Source: Romanomermis culicivorax
Taxonomy: Eukaryota; Nematoda; Enoplea; Mermithida; Mermithidae
DNA length: 64,000 nucleotides
Direction of reading: 5' to 3'
NCBI GenBank assembly: GCA_963922205.1
Contig: CAWUHX010000294.1
Span: 62,001-126,000, forward strand
Each line of letters opens with the position of its first letter. The stretch's first letter is position 1. Positions 34,298 through 45,317 of the stretch are shown here, piece after piece. The notes under the pieces were generated by a model. The model did not search any database. It saw only the letters and a program-made list of their open reading frames with translations, and was not told the origin of the DNA. Both the position numbers and the translations under genes were made by a program.

Positions 34298-35188
34298 TGT
34301 AACGACCAATTTTGTGAAGCACTTTACTTTATCCAATTACGGACGGTGGTTACAATAGGCGGTGCGGGGATATGGTGAGGCGATACAGATAAGGGCGATA
34401 TGGATAATAATTGACGGCTGCTTTGGGACGTCGACAACACAACCGGAACACGCTGCCAGTTACAACACCGCTTAACTGCTTCCGAATTAAACGGAAATCT
34501 CACTCGCAATATATAAATGCTTGCAAATAAAATGGGACGTGGGGGATCAAAAAACTGAGAATTACGAATAATCATAAAATCACACTTTGCTTCTCTTTAA
34601 ATACAACGTTTTTGGCCACTCCCTGGGCGTCGCAGGAGGTCTTGCTTCTGTCCATCTTCTTCCACCAATCCCCGCTTCCTGCTTTACTATTCTTGCTAAT
34701 TTAGTCACGCCCTTAAATGCTTTTCTAGTACGGCATGCTTTTCGTGTCTTGCTTGTTTCCTACAGTGGGCTTAGCCACACCTCTGTGCTTCTGTGCATGC
34801 TTCCTGTATCTGTTTCTCTGTGTACACATGTTTTGTGGGACCGTCGCTACCATTGCACTTGAGACTACTGTCTGGTAGGGCTTCTACTTTTTACTATGTG
34901 CAGGTGTTGTTTACCATTTTTATGAGGGATTACGGTAGCCCTAGAATGTGTAGTTTAGTGTAGGTTCTAGGGGACCAGCTGCCATTTGTGCAAATTAATT
35001 GGGGCGTCTTAATTGGGCTACCGGGGTGTGAACGGATCAAAATAAAGTATTTCATGTAATTTTACTGGAATGTTTGGGTGTGAATCCCAGACACCCTTGA
35101 GACGATAAATTATGAAAATGAAATAATATCTAATAAACACATACAGTATGCTATATATTTACAGTACTGCGTTAGCAGGTATGTTACA
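34298..35188 (-). repeat. 3' LTR of the retroelement
   Basis: 891 bp, + strand start TGTAACGACC and end GGTATGTTACA. Differs from the other LTR by scattered substitutions and small indels, including one TGACTATC-type gap near its end. Confidence 0.93.
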
Positions 35189-35201
35189 TTTCCCTCCTTC
35201 C
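35189..35201 (-). other. Polypurine tract
   Basis: GGAAGGAGGGAAA on the minus strand directly abuts the 3' LTR, the expected position for plus-strand priming. Confidence 0.8.
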
Positions 35202-35269
35202 GGAGTTGAATGTCCTCGTTCAAGGGTTTAGAGGGCGAGGAGGGGTTGGGGCAGTTTCGATAGGTGCTT

Positions 35270-36443
35270 GAGGGTAGAAAGGGGTTGTATCATTTACATG
35301 TACTGTAAATTTGATATTCTTATGGGGGTGTTTGAGTGTAATGTTGGGGTACATGAAATTGATAACTGTATAGGGCCCGTTTTGGCGAGGGAGGAGTTAG
35401 GGAGTCAGCCCTTGTTTACACGAATGGTTTTTGTAGAGAATGAGATCACCCGCCTTGAAATGGATGTTCTGAGCATGTTTGTTATACTGAAGGGTATAGT
35501 GATCTTGGGCTTTTTGTAAGTTTTGCTGTACGGTTGAGAGTGCTTCTGTAAAGTGAGATTTTACCCAAAGGGCATAATCGTCTAAATCAACCATGTAGGA
35601 TGTGGGAAAAAAATTTCAGGCTGCGTCTGATGGAAGATTAGCCTGTCTACCGTGGAGCAATTCAAATGGGGGATAGGAAGTGCTATCATTCTTATGAATG
35701 TTAATCAAAAAGACTGCATAGGGTAGATAAGTATCCCAATCAGTGTGATTTGAATTGATGTACATGTGGATATGGGTGGCTAGGGTTTGGTTGCAATGCT
35801 CAACTTCCCCATTGGCAATGGGATGGTATGGGGTGGTATGAATTTTTGAGTATTGCATAAACTAGTGATCCGTGAAAAGAGATCAGATACAAAATCAGAG
35901 CCACGATCACAATGGATGATTTTTGGCGAACCATGATGGCAAACAATTTTGGTTACAAATAATTTGGCAATAGTGGCTGCAGTGATATCAGGGGTCCAAA
36001 ATGCCTCCACATACTTGGTGAAATAATCGATGAAGACGACAATGAATTGGTTGCCCTCTTCAGTTAGGGGTAACCGCCCCATGCAATCAATACAGACTCT
36101 ATCAAATGGGCCAGTCGGCTGAATTGGTACCAGATTCGCATGTATTCTGTGCTGGAGGGTTTTTTGTGTCTGACATGGGTGGCAAGTTTTGCAATAATGT
36201 TTGATATTACGGCTCATTTTGGGGCCAAAAATATTTTTGCCTGAGCAAGTGTAGAGTTTTCCGGGCTGCAAAATGACCTGTGAATTTGCTGTCATGATGT
36301 GAGGTGATGAGATGTTGTGACTTGGAGATGTATAGTTTTTCCTGTTTGTTGACTATACGAAAGAGGAAGTTTTGATGCACTGTGAATTTGATCATAGTAA
36401 GGGGGTGTTTTTTGGCGATTTTTGCTAATGTCACGTGTCGCAC
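35270..36443 (-). pseudogene. Integrase
   Basis: Starts with the HHCC zinc-binding region (GHFAARKTLHLLRQKYFW, then HYCKTCHPCQ). The catalytic D,D,E follows: CIDCMGRLP, HCDRGSDF and NGEVEHCNQTL. The C-terminal part has FKAGDLILY. The reading switches phase near 36230 and 35850 and meets TGA at 35618-35616, so at least two frameshifts and one stop interrupt it. Confidence 0.9.
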
Positions 36444-36611
36444 GGCTGTACATCACCCCTTCCTAACTATCGCAACACTGGCTTGGTAGTTCAATCGGAA
36501 GAATGCTGCACTATAGTCACAGAAACCCGGGTTCGAATCCGGATTGAGCATTATTTTTCAAACAGTGTTTGGCGATGGTTACGATGGCAACGTGTTTACT
36601 CATTACGTGTC
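36433..36611 (+). mobile_element. tRNA-like insertion inside pol with 7-bp duplication
   Basis: ACGTGTC occurs at 36433-36439 and 36605-36611, flanking about 165 bp that breaks pol between RNase H and integrase. The insert holds a tRNA-like sequence at 36480-36550 and ends with GATGGTTACGATGGCAACG. It looks like a short tRNA-derived retroposon, though no A-rich tail is present. Confidence 0.6.
36480..36550 (+). tRNA. tRNA-like sequence with intact A and B boxes
   Basis: A box TAGTTCAATCGG (36487-36498) and B box GGTTCGAATCC (36530-36540) match the Pol III consensus at every position. D arm GTTC/GAAT pairs with wobble, acceptor pairs at six of seven positions with G-T wobbles, but the T and anticodon stems have mismatches. 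The loop would present ATA. More likely a tRNA-derived element than a working tRNA gene. Confidence 0.6.
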
Positions 36612-37618
36612 ACTAAAATACTTTTGACAGTTGCATCAGTGTGTTGAACTTCAGCAAAATTTTTCTGTTGCTCTTCCTGTTCAGTTGCTTCGGCCCCAAG
36701 AACAGAATTGATGGTTGATATCTCAGGGCCGGTTTCTAGTTGCTCAATATCAAAGGATTGCTTCGCTGTCTCTGAGGGGAAACGAGAAAAAGCATCTGCA
36801 TTGCGGTTAGGAGTGCCTTTCTTAGGTCGAATGTCTAGCTGAATACGGGAGAGGGCTAATCCCCAACGGACGATGCGAGGGGATGGGTTTTCCTTCTGTA
36901 AGACTGCCTGAACTGCAGTGTGGTCCGTGTGGACTATAACATGTTGCTGGAAAAAATAGGGCCAGAAATACTTGATAAACTCAACTACTGCAAGGGTTTC
37001 CAACTCAGTTATTGGGTAGTTGCGTTCTGCAGGTTTCAATATGCAGCTCCCAAAAGCGATGGGGCGATCCTGACCTTTACTGTCTAGTTGGCTGAGAATG
37101 GCGCCGATGCTGAGTTTTGAGGCATCAGTTTGCAAAATGAACGGTTTGGTGAGATTGGGATGCTGCAGTATTGGGGCATGAATGAGCAACTCTTTGAGTT
37201 TATTGAAGGCGTTTTGCTGTTCAGGCCCCCATGAAAATTCCGAACTCTTTTTGAGTAGCGCTGTGAGGGGGCTGGAAATTTGGGAGCAATTTGGGATGAA
37301 TCTACAATAATAAGAGGGGAGGCCAAGGAATGACTTGACTTCTTTGGAGCTTTTGGGCGTGGGTATGTCATAAATGGACTGTACCTTATTGGGGTCTGGT
37401 GAAATGCCTTGCTGAGAAATGATGTGGTCTAAGTATTGGACTTGGGGCTGGCAGAATTTGCATTTTTGTATGTTTAGTTTAAGGCCTGCTTGGGAGAAAT
37501 GGGTAAGAATAGTGTCTAAACGTTCCAGCATTTGGGCATGGGAATCTGCGAAGACTAAAACATCGTGGAGATAGACAAGACATGTGTTCCATTGCAATCC
37601 CCAAAAGATAACATCCAT
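36596..37618 (-). pseudogene. Reverse transcriptase C-terminus and RNase H
   Basis: 340 codons in the same frame as the previous part. The RT active site reads YLHD at about 37573-37562 in place of YxDD, which should abolish polymerase activity. RNase H follows with QTDAS, TELE, HTDH and NADAFSR, the D-E-D-D set intact. Ends where the tRNA-like sequence is inserted. Confidence 0.92.
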
Positions 37619-37624
37619 GAGCCT

Positions 37625-38458
37625 TTAAAATGTGGCTGGGGCATTGGTGAGTCCAAAGGGGAGGTAGTTAAACCGGTATTGCCCAGCTGAGCAAATAAAG
37701 GCGGTTTTTTCTCTGTCTGTTTCTGCAATTGGAATGGAATAGTAGGCATTTGATTGGTCAAGAGACGTAAAATATCTCATTCCACGCAGGGTGTCTAGAA
37801 TTTTGTCTATGCGGGGCAAGGGATAGGTATCTTTCTTGGTTACTTTATTGAGGCCTCTAAAGTCAATGCATAAAGGATGGCCTCCATCTTTTTTGGGGAC
37901 TAGAACTGCATTGGTACACCACGGGGAATCACTCTGGCTTATGACACCTGCTGCTGCGAGTTGCTCAACTTCTGCTTGTATGATCTGCTTTTCCTTTGGG
38001 GAAGTCCGAAAAAGGTGCCTACGAATGGGTTGGGAGCCATTGGTGTCACTTTTATGCAAAACAAGGGTGGTTCTACCTACGTCCATTTTGGATTTAGCAT
38101 ATAACGTGGGATACTTTGATAGGGCGCGTAGGAGTTGAGTTTTTTCCGTTTCTGTGAGGTTACTGGAGGTTAAGTTAATGTTCTCCTTTAACCATGTGAA
38201 TGTATCAAAACGGTTTGGCTGGTTTTGTGTCGAGGGGGTTACTTTAGCGGAAGCACCTTGTTTTGGGATGTAACATGAGACTGTACCGATGCATGTTCCA
38301 GGATAAAGAGTCTGGATTGTGTCTTGTGTGTTTAGGACTGATATGCCTATGCGAATGTTTTGGTTTTCAGAGACACAAGCTGCAAAATGAAGTTTGGTAT
38401 TCTGTTTGGGTTTCAGAGTAAATTCAAGCTGTTTAACTTGCAGGTATGATTTGGGCAA
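37625..38458 (-). pseudogene. Reverse transcriptase, N-terminal part
   Basis: 277 codons. Motifs in order: LVPKKDG, CIDFRGLNK, YPLPRID, FTSLDQSNAYYSIPI (catalytic Asp in LDQ), KTAFICSAGQYRFNYLPFGL and NAPATF, all of the Ty3/Gypsy class. Stops at TAA 37627-37625, where a Gln codon is usual, then the frame resumes. Confidence 0.93.
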
Positions 38459-38579
38459 GGGGACAGTAAATTCGGTGACTGTACGGGATGGTAATTCTAA
38501 TTTTTCGTCTAAGTAGGTTCCGCCACGGGTCGAAAGGGGGCTATATTCTAGGCCATCACAAGGTAGTATGACATTGCCA

Positions 38580-39160
38580 AATTTGACCTGGGACTTCTGA
38601 TTGTTGATAGTGTATTCCGAAAATCAACTGAAAAAGTTTTTGCCTAGGAGGACGTCTGCTGTGCAGTCTTTTTGGACATAGACCATTATTGTTTCCTGGA
38701 TAGTTTGGGCTGTTACTGTAACAAAAGTGGTTCCTACAAAGTGAACTGGAAGGTTATTTGCTGCTTTGGCTTGGACTAGTGGGGGTTTCATGTCTAGCTG
38801 TAGGATTTGAGCGATTCACAAATCAATGAGTGAGTATACAGCACCAGTGTCAATCATGCCTTGTGTAATTAGCTTGCCGTTAAGTGCGATCAGAATGTGA
38901 GGGGTATGTTTCTCAGATACATTCTGGGGTAGCTTATTTGATCCAGATTGGTGGATTTGGTTAATGAGTTCGATTGCAGGAGTTCTGGGGGTATCGATAT
39001 CAACAAGGACGTATTTCTGCTGCATTTGTGCCCCATGACAATTAGCTAATTCTAAGAGAGCATGGCCAAATGACGGGGGAATGGTCTCATGTAAACATCT
39101 GTTATGTGATGGTATTTCGTACGCATGTTCATTTGTGACATGATGCTTTGGTGAAGGGAA
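38580..39160 (-). pseudogene. Retroelement aspartic protease region
   Basis: Contains IDTGAVYSLIDL, the D-T-G-A active-site motif, followed at once by TGA (38818-38816). The frame continues and reaches a second TGA at 38626-38624 after VLLGKNFF, a typical protease C-terminal flap region. It shares its frame with RT. Confidence 0.8.
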
Positions 39161-39166
39161 ATATTT

Positions 39167-40904
39167 TCAAAGAATGAGGAAAGAGTAAAAGACGCCTGCA
39201 ATGATTACAGTAATAACAGCTAGATTGATAATGATTTGCAGGGGTCCCTTGAGTAAATTATTTAATCTGTATGTGAGGCTTTGGGTAGTACCCGTTATTA
39301 CATGTTCTATGCCTTGACCGGCGCCAGAGAGGGTATTTGGGATTGCTTGGCCACTGCCTGAGATCATGTTGTAAACTGTATCTGAGTTAAGAGACATTTC
39401 GGCAGTGTAATTGACGAGTTTTTTAATGACATTTTCGAGTGTGTGGATTTTGTAAATGTATTGTTTCAAAAAGAGTGAGTTGGTTGGAATAGTTGTGAGT
39501 TGATCATGAAAAATTGCAGGTGTGTTAAAATGGAAAAGGGAGAAGTTTTGGTTCCAGACGATTTCTAAGGGTAGATTTGTGACATGCGGGGATCCTGTTT
39601 CACTGACCCATGTATTATTCTGTTTGTAAAGGGCTACATGCATGTGATGGCAGTCAATGGTTTGTGAGAAAGGGGTCAAATCGTTTCCTCCTGGGTTCGA
39701 AAACATGAGTTCAGTTCCTACCAGAATAGGTAAAAGTTTGTAGCATGTTTCATTGATTTTATGGTTGTAAAAGACTTAAGATGCATTTACCTGCTTACAG
39801 GGCCAGACGGTGAGGGCATCTCCTGTGAATTCTGCTATTATGTCGGTTCGTTGTAGGAATGCACGCACCCCAAGGGTTGCATCAAGGTGCAAAATTTGCC
39901 ATACTAGATCAAGGTGACGCTGTACCTGTCTGCATAATTCACTCCAGATGTTTTTGAAATTTTGGATCTCGAATTCCTGGATTTTATCCGCTAGATAGTT
40001 TAGTTTTGCATTAATGGGTTCAGAATCGTCAAAATCGTATAGTGTAGTATGGGTTTCCTTGGTTTTTGGGGTTAAAAAGGGGTTACGATGCGGGGTGCTT
40101 TTATCTAACTGCACAATAATGCCCTGTGCGGTTAGGACACTGTCTTGGATTTCTGGTCAGTTGGGGTTCGAAAAGAGTGTATTTTTGACAGAGAATGCAC
40201 CCTGTAGCTCTCCTATTATCATGTGGGTTTTGCGTCAGTTTTATGGCATGTGTATTTTTGTATTCGAAAGGGCATAAGTTTTTGAATGCTGTTTCATTCC
40301 AGATAATGGACCCGTAGGCTGTTACACAATGGCCTGATGTTGGTCTGCATGACCCCAGGTCACCTAATGTACCGGTCATAGATTTTCCATTCCAAGACGC
40401 TATTTGTCCTATTTCTATGATGAAGTTAGTGACCGACGTACAGTGGTCTGTACAACACCATGTGTATTCTATGCTTAGGGAGTTGTTTATTGACCAAAAT
40501 CCTGGTTGAGTTTCGTATAATTTTTGACTGTTGTGTTCTTTGTCTATAACAATTGCCTTTCAAACGTGGGGGGTTAGATTTTGCATTTCAGTTTGGTTGA
40601 AAACAATACCTTTTGAGCCAAAAAATCCAGTATTGGTACAAATTTTCTGTTTGCGAACACTGCATTTGTATGCATCTGTTATGTGCGGCTTAGTGGAGGG
40701 AATATAGATTTTTCTGAATGTCTGTACGGGTTTGTCTACTGTGGAAGGCCGCATACATGATACAAGTTTTGGTATGCTGACTGGGTGACGGCTCAATGAA
40801 GTTCCACAGATCTGAAATTGGGCACTACACGATGTGGGGATTATTATACAAAGAAATATACAAAACATCGGCCAATACAATGTCTTATTGGAGGGGCGGG
40901 GCAC
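39167..40904 (-). pseudogene. env-like membrane glycoprotein of the retroelement
   Basis: Reads in two phases. The first part (40904-40101) starts with a positively charged then strongly hydrophobic signal-like leader and a Cys-rich stretch with N-glycosylation sequons; it is broken by TGA at 40562. A frameshift near 40101-40114 moves to the second part (to 39167), which has a helical segment, a TAA at 39778, a Gly-rich pre-membrane segment and a C-terminal transmembrane helix ending at TGA 39169. Such a layout fits an envelope fusion glycoprotein. No viral family assigned. It lies between gag and pol. Confidence 0.65.
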
Positions 40905-41308
40905 TGTGTTTTTTCGTTCTGGCCGGTTTGGCGTGGCCGTTGTTGGCGTTTTTCGGTTTGTAACCTGAACAGTCTGTAAAACTTTAGAAGTTGAGTCATG
41001 GGATGGGGTTTGGATTTGCTTACTTGTGGGGGTCGGTAATAGTGTTTGGCGAGGGCGGAATCTGTAAAGTTCGGGGGTGAGACCGTGTAAAAGGGAGAGG
41101 AGGTTGCGGCCAGTTTTAGAGGGTGTTTCGGGGGCGGTGGGCGAATTGGTGGTCTATTTTTGTGGGATTTTGTAGTTTGGAGGATAGTGGGTGGCGATTT
41201 TACGATTTTGGTGACTTCGGGTGTGGGGGGTGGTGACATGGCCCACCAATCAGGTACGTCCAGGTCGAGGACGTTTTCCTCTTGACTACGGCAGTGAGTG
41301 GTGGTCAT
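40844..41308 (-). CDS. Proline-rich open frame between gag and env-like region
   Basis: 154 codons in the gag frame, starting just after the gag stop. Rich in P, K and Q (PPPTPEV, RPPIRPPPPKHP). Its 3' end overlaps the env-like start at 40904 in another phase. Could be a gag-pol linker, an env leader reached by frameshift or splicing, or a separate accessory protein. No family recognised. Confidence 0.5.
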   Translation of the reverse strand: MTTTHCRSQEENVLDLDVPDWWAMSPPPTPEVTKIVKSPPTILQTTKSHKNRPPIRPPPPKHPLKLAATSSPFYTVSPPNFTDSALAKHYYRPPQVSKSKPHPMTQLLKFYRLFRLQTEKRQQRPRQTGQNEKTQCPAPPIRHCIGRCFVYFFV

Positions 41309-41339
41309 TATAGTTCCGAAAGTAGTCTAAGGGCCGTTA

Positions 41340-42601
41340 GTTATGGCGGGTAAGGTTGAGTAGAATGCAGGGTCATCAATGTCCATTAGGGGTTGGGGTT
41401 GCCTGTACTCAATGCAATTTTGAATTTTACGACTTTGTTGATTTGGACAGTACCTACTTGTATGACCTCTCTGCTTGCACTGAAAACATTGAAAATTTGA
41501 GTAGGGTTTTGAAAGGCAGTTATCAGATCTATGTCCTGTTTAGGAGCAGTGGATGCATCGGCTTTTACAATCACGCGTACTGTGATTATTACCAAAAAAA
41601 ATTTCGCATGATTTTCGGGTGCCTACTGATTTACAATTGCGAGCTACATGTCCAAGTTGTCCGGACTGAAAGCATGTGGGTTGTCTAGGAGTAGTATTGT
41701 TCCTGTAAGCATTATTCCTGCTGAAAGTGTTGTTACTGAAACTGTTGTAGTTACTCTGTTGTGGGGGTTGGGATTTTGGTTTGATCTGCAACTGTAAATC
41801 TTTTACTTGTTGTTCTAATTGATATAAGAGGTCCTGTTGGTCTGCATTTTTGGTTAGGGAAAAGATGGATCCGGAATTTGAGGGTATAAATGGAAGGGTG
41901 TTGGACTTTAGCTCATTTCTAAGGATTTGCTGTTCAATGTAAGCTGCTTCATCTGACATTTCTTTTAGGGTCGTGAACCCTCTATACTTAGTTGCTTCCC
42001 TGATTTCGTTTTGCATGCCTTCTACAAAAAGGGGTTTTATGATCATTTCTTGTGCATCTGTGTTAAAGTTAGGGTAGGTGAGTGTTGGGAGGTATTCCAG
42101 ATCAAACAAGAATTCAGTTACTGTTTCTGATCGCTTTTGTTTTCTCTGGCGTAGAAATTGTTGATGTAGCTCATTATCTCGATTGTTTGGGAAAAACGCC
42201 TGCAATGCGATTTTATACTGCTCGTATGTGTTGGGAGAGTTTTTGGAATTGGCTAAACTTTTGAATTTTGCCAATGCAGCTCCTCCTAAATGAATCTCTA
42301 AACATGCCAACTTTAACTGTACGTCTGTATCTTTCATGCCTTGGAGTGCCATGAATTGTTCTAACGGTTTATTCCATTCACCAAAAGGTTGGGTCAGGCT
42401 GCCCATGAATACTGTAGGTTTCACGTAAAAATTATTCAGCATGTTATTACAAATGTTTGCTGTTCTTAGATCATCAATTAGGGTAGGGTTTACTGTATTC
42501 TGGTTCAATTGTGTGCGCAGAGTATGAAAATGTTCAGAAAATAAATCGTTTATCTGTTCTCTAACGATTTCTCCTAAATGATATTGGGTTTGATGGGTCA
42601 T
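41340..42601 (-). pseudogene. gag of the retroelement
   Basis: The open part (42601-41540, 353 codons) has a capsid-like core (FLRQRKQKRSETVTEFLFDL pattern of Ty3-type gag) and then zinc knuckles. In the first two knuckles the second Cys is replaced (CFQSGQLGHVARNC; CEIFFGNNHSTRDC). The third is cut by a TAA at 41542-41540, and past it in the same frame a fourth intact CX2CX4HX4C (CFQCKQRGHTSRYC) follows, ending at TAG near 41331. Four knuckles in tandem is more than the usual one to three. Role: particle assembly and RNA binding. Confidence 0.85.
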
Positions 42602-42819
42602 TCTTGGTTTAGGCTGGGATTTCTGCTTAAATGCTTCAATTTTTGCTTCACCCTGTATTAGTACAAATGTATCGCTTAATGTTTCGTTGGGGGGGGGGAT
42701 TTCCAGTTTGCTTTCTACGAATATCTGTCTTACTGTAGGAAATGATTACTACTGTGTTATCTACTGCTTCGGGATGCCGGGATAAGAATACACCTAATTG
42801 GGGCAGGGAGTTCCAGTGG

Positions 42820-42837
42820 TTAACGGTACGGTCACCA
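42820..42837 (-). other. Putative primer-binding site
   Basis: On the minus strand TGGTGACCGTACCG starts five bases after the 5' LTR. TGG complements a tRNA 3' CCA. I cannot name the primer tRNA. Confidence 0.55.
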
Positions 42838-42842
42838 AAATA

Positions 42843-43740
42843 TGTAAGGACCAATTTTGTGAAGCACTTGACTTTATCCAATTACGGATGGTGGTTACAA
42901 AAGGCGGGGCAGGGGTACGGTGGGGCGATACAGATAGGGGGGATACGGATAATAATCGACGGCTGCTTTGGGACGTCGACAACACAACGGGAACATGCGG
43001 CGAGTTACAACATGGCTTAACTGCTTCCGAATAAAAGGGAAATTTTGCTCGCAATATAAAAATGCTTGCAAATAAAATGGGATGCGGGGGATCAAAAAAC
43101 TGAGAATTACGAATAATCATAAAATCCCAATTTGCTTCTCTTTAAATAGGACGTTTTTGGCCACTCCCTGGGTGTGGCGAGAGGTCTTGCTTCTGTCCAT
43201 CTTCTTCCGCCAATCGCCACTTCCTGCTCTACTATTCTTGCTAATTTAGTCACGCCCTTCAATGCTTTTCTAGTACAGCATGCTTTTGGTGTCTTGCTTG
43301 TTTCCTATGGTGGGCTTAGCCACACCTCTGTGCTTCTGTGCATGCTTCCTGTATCTGTTTCTCTGTGTAATCATGTTTTGTGGGACCGTTGCTACTGTTG
43401 CACTTGAGACAACTGTCTGGCGAGGCTTCTACTTTTTACTATGTGCAGGTGTTGTTTACCATTTCTGTGAGGGATTACGGTAGCCGTGGAATGTGTAGTT
43501 TAGTGTAGGTTCTAGGGAACCAGCTGCCATCTGTGCAAATTAATTGGGGCGTCTTAATTGGGCTACCAGGGTGTGAATGGATCAAAATAAAGTACTTCAC
43601 GCAATTTTACAGGAATGTTTTGGTGTGAATCCCAGACACCGTTGAGACGATAAATTATGAAAATGAAATAATATCTAATAAATGACTATCACATACAGTA
43701 TGCTATATATTTACAGTACTGCGTTAGCAGGTACATTACA
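42843..43740 (-). repeat. 5' LTR of the retroelement
   Basis: 898 bp with TG...CA-type ends: on the + strand it starts TGTAAGGACC and ends GGTACATTACA. It is the upstream LTR because gag follows it on the minus strand. Matches 34298-35188 along its whole length. Confidence 0.93.
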
Positions 43741-43744
43741 CTAT

Positions 43745-45300
43745 GAGTGATCAAACAAAAAAATTCATGATCAAGAGTTAAATTTCTCTTCGAATGGAAT
43801 CAATTTTCTGCTTGAATGTTTGTGTTAAGATTGATTAATACGATACAGAACAAAAAGACTGATGGTCAATCTGCGAGCCAGAAGAGGGCGATTTCTGCTC
43901 CACCTTCCACTGCTGAATGCAAGATTGGGAATGCAATGCATGATTTGTATCATTGCGCGTCTTATGGAAACTTCTGAACTTTTTGTCCTGTTATGAGCTG
44001 ACTTTGGTTTGGTTAGATTCAAATGTATTCATTGGAAAGTAAAATCAGGTTAACGTATTTCAGTATTTGAGTATTAGTATTTGAGTAACAAACTGTCACC
44101 CTGATGTGATGTCGAAATGGGAAAAGGGGCTTTTGGATATTTTAATATTTACAATAACAAATTGAATATTTACACGAAATTATGTTCGAGTTAAAAAAAC
44201 CTCTTGTTCAGATAGTTGAGAGAAAAGCTGCACGCTATTACACGGGTATATTGCATGTGATGCAAAGCCCCAAAGGTGGGCAATGAATGACGATCTGATC
44301 GTCGTTGGCTGTAGGGCAGGTTCCCTGGCGCTTGAAAAACTTGACAATTACAGTGTGTTGTAGGGATGACCCTACGCTCGAGAAATGGCTCCGAAAACGT
44401 AAGCATGAAAACTGAAAGTCATCAAAGAATGAGAATCTCCTCGATTCTCGTGTTGACTATCCATATGGACGTAGTTGTGAAACCAATCGAAATTGGGCAG
44501 TCTTTTGGACCGCCCATTCCAGTGCACAGGTGCCATACTGTGCAGTTACTGTAAATTATCACATGTGAGCATGCACAGCTCGTGTTTTGCATACATTTGG
44601 GCTTTTTCATAATTTTATGTGGATTATTGAAAAGGGCCCTGCTGTTTGCACAGGCCCATTGTTGGATATTTTTGTAATTATTATGTGTGTGTAGATTTTT
44701 GGTGTTTCTCGGAAAGACAGTTAAACAATAGAAAAAGACGAAAACAAAGTACTTAACGAAAGTAACTATAAAATAAAGTAACATTTCCGAAAAGACGAAA
44801 GATGTCTTGTCTGTCAAAACACGATGGGGGGGGCACAAATGAAATTGCAGCGAAAGAAAACCTATTTGTTCAGAAATGAAAAACATATTTTTTACCTTAG
44901 TCGGAAAGATGAGATTTTACAAAATTTCACTCTTCGTTACAAAACTATTGTGATGTTTGCTTTGATGCTGCGAACCATACCTGGGCAAACCCTATCAGTA
45001 TATCTGATAACAGTCAGCCCGAAAATTTGGTTGGTTGCTGAATTGTTTCGGTCGTTATCAAGCCAAACCGTGGTAGTTAACCAGATGTACAGTTATGTAT
45101 ATTTATCTTGTAAAAATAGATAGAATACAGTCAAAGTGTATTTTCAGACTTGAGTCTACTCAGTTTTCAGGACACACCAGTAATCTAGCAAACCTGGAAA
45201 AGCTGGAAAGTAACGGCAAAGAACACGCCTGAAACCATAGCAAGTCAGAGAATCTGAAAAAGTGCATTCTGGAGCGTTTTAGAAAGACAAAAACTCAAAA
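43745..45300. other. Interior of the Harbinger-like element, no clear gene
   Basis: AT-rich, with short open frames on both strands at 43825-45123. I searched both strands for DDE-type transposase motifs and recognised none. Any transposase catalytic domain here is too decayed to call by eye. Confidence 0.45.
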
Positions 45301-45317
45301 TTTTATAGTGCATCACA

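Larger units (their letters stand above)
34298..43740 (-). mobile_element. Ty3/Gypsy-type LTR retroelement with env-like gene, decayed
   Basis: 9.44 kb between two LTRs, flanked by CTAT (34294-34297 and 43741-43744), a 4-bp duplication. Minus-strand order: 5' LTR, gag, proline-rich frame, membrane glycoprotein, protease, RT, RNase H, integrase, polypurine tract, 3' LTR. RT and integrase motifs are Ty3/Gypsy-like. It carries at least seven in-frame stops, several frameshifts and a changed RT active site, so this copy cannot be autonomous. LTRs look roughly 90% alike by eye, indicating an old insertion. Confidence 0.92.

Noticed and set aside
34587-34862. Cys/Leu-rich frames on the plus strand, duplicated at 43174-43407
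   Set aside because: Both are inside the two LTRs and repeat because the LTRs repeat; the frame is antisense to the element.
35268-35519. Plus-strand 83-codon frame
   Set aside because: Antisense shadow of the integrase C-terminus on the minus strand.
36480-36550. Functional tRNA gene
   Set aside because: The Pol III boxes are perfect, but T and anticodon stems are mismatched and the sequence sits in a duplication-flanked insert, so a tRNA-derived element is more likely.
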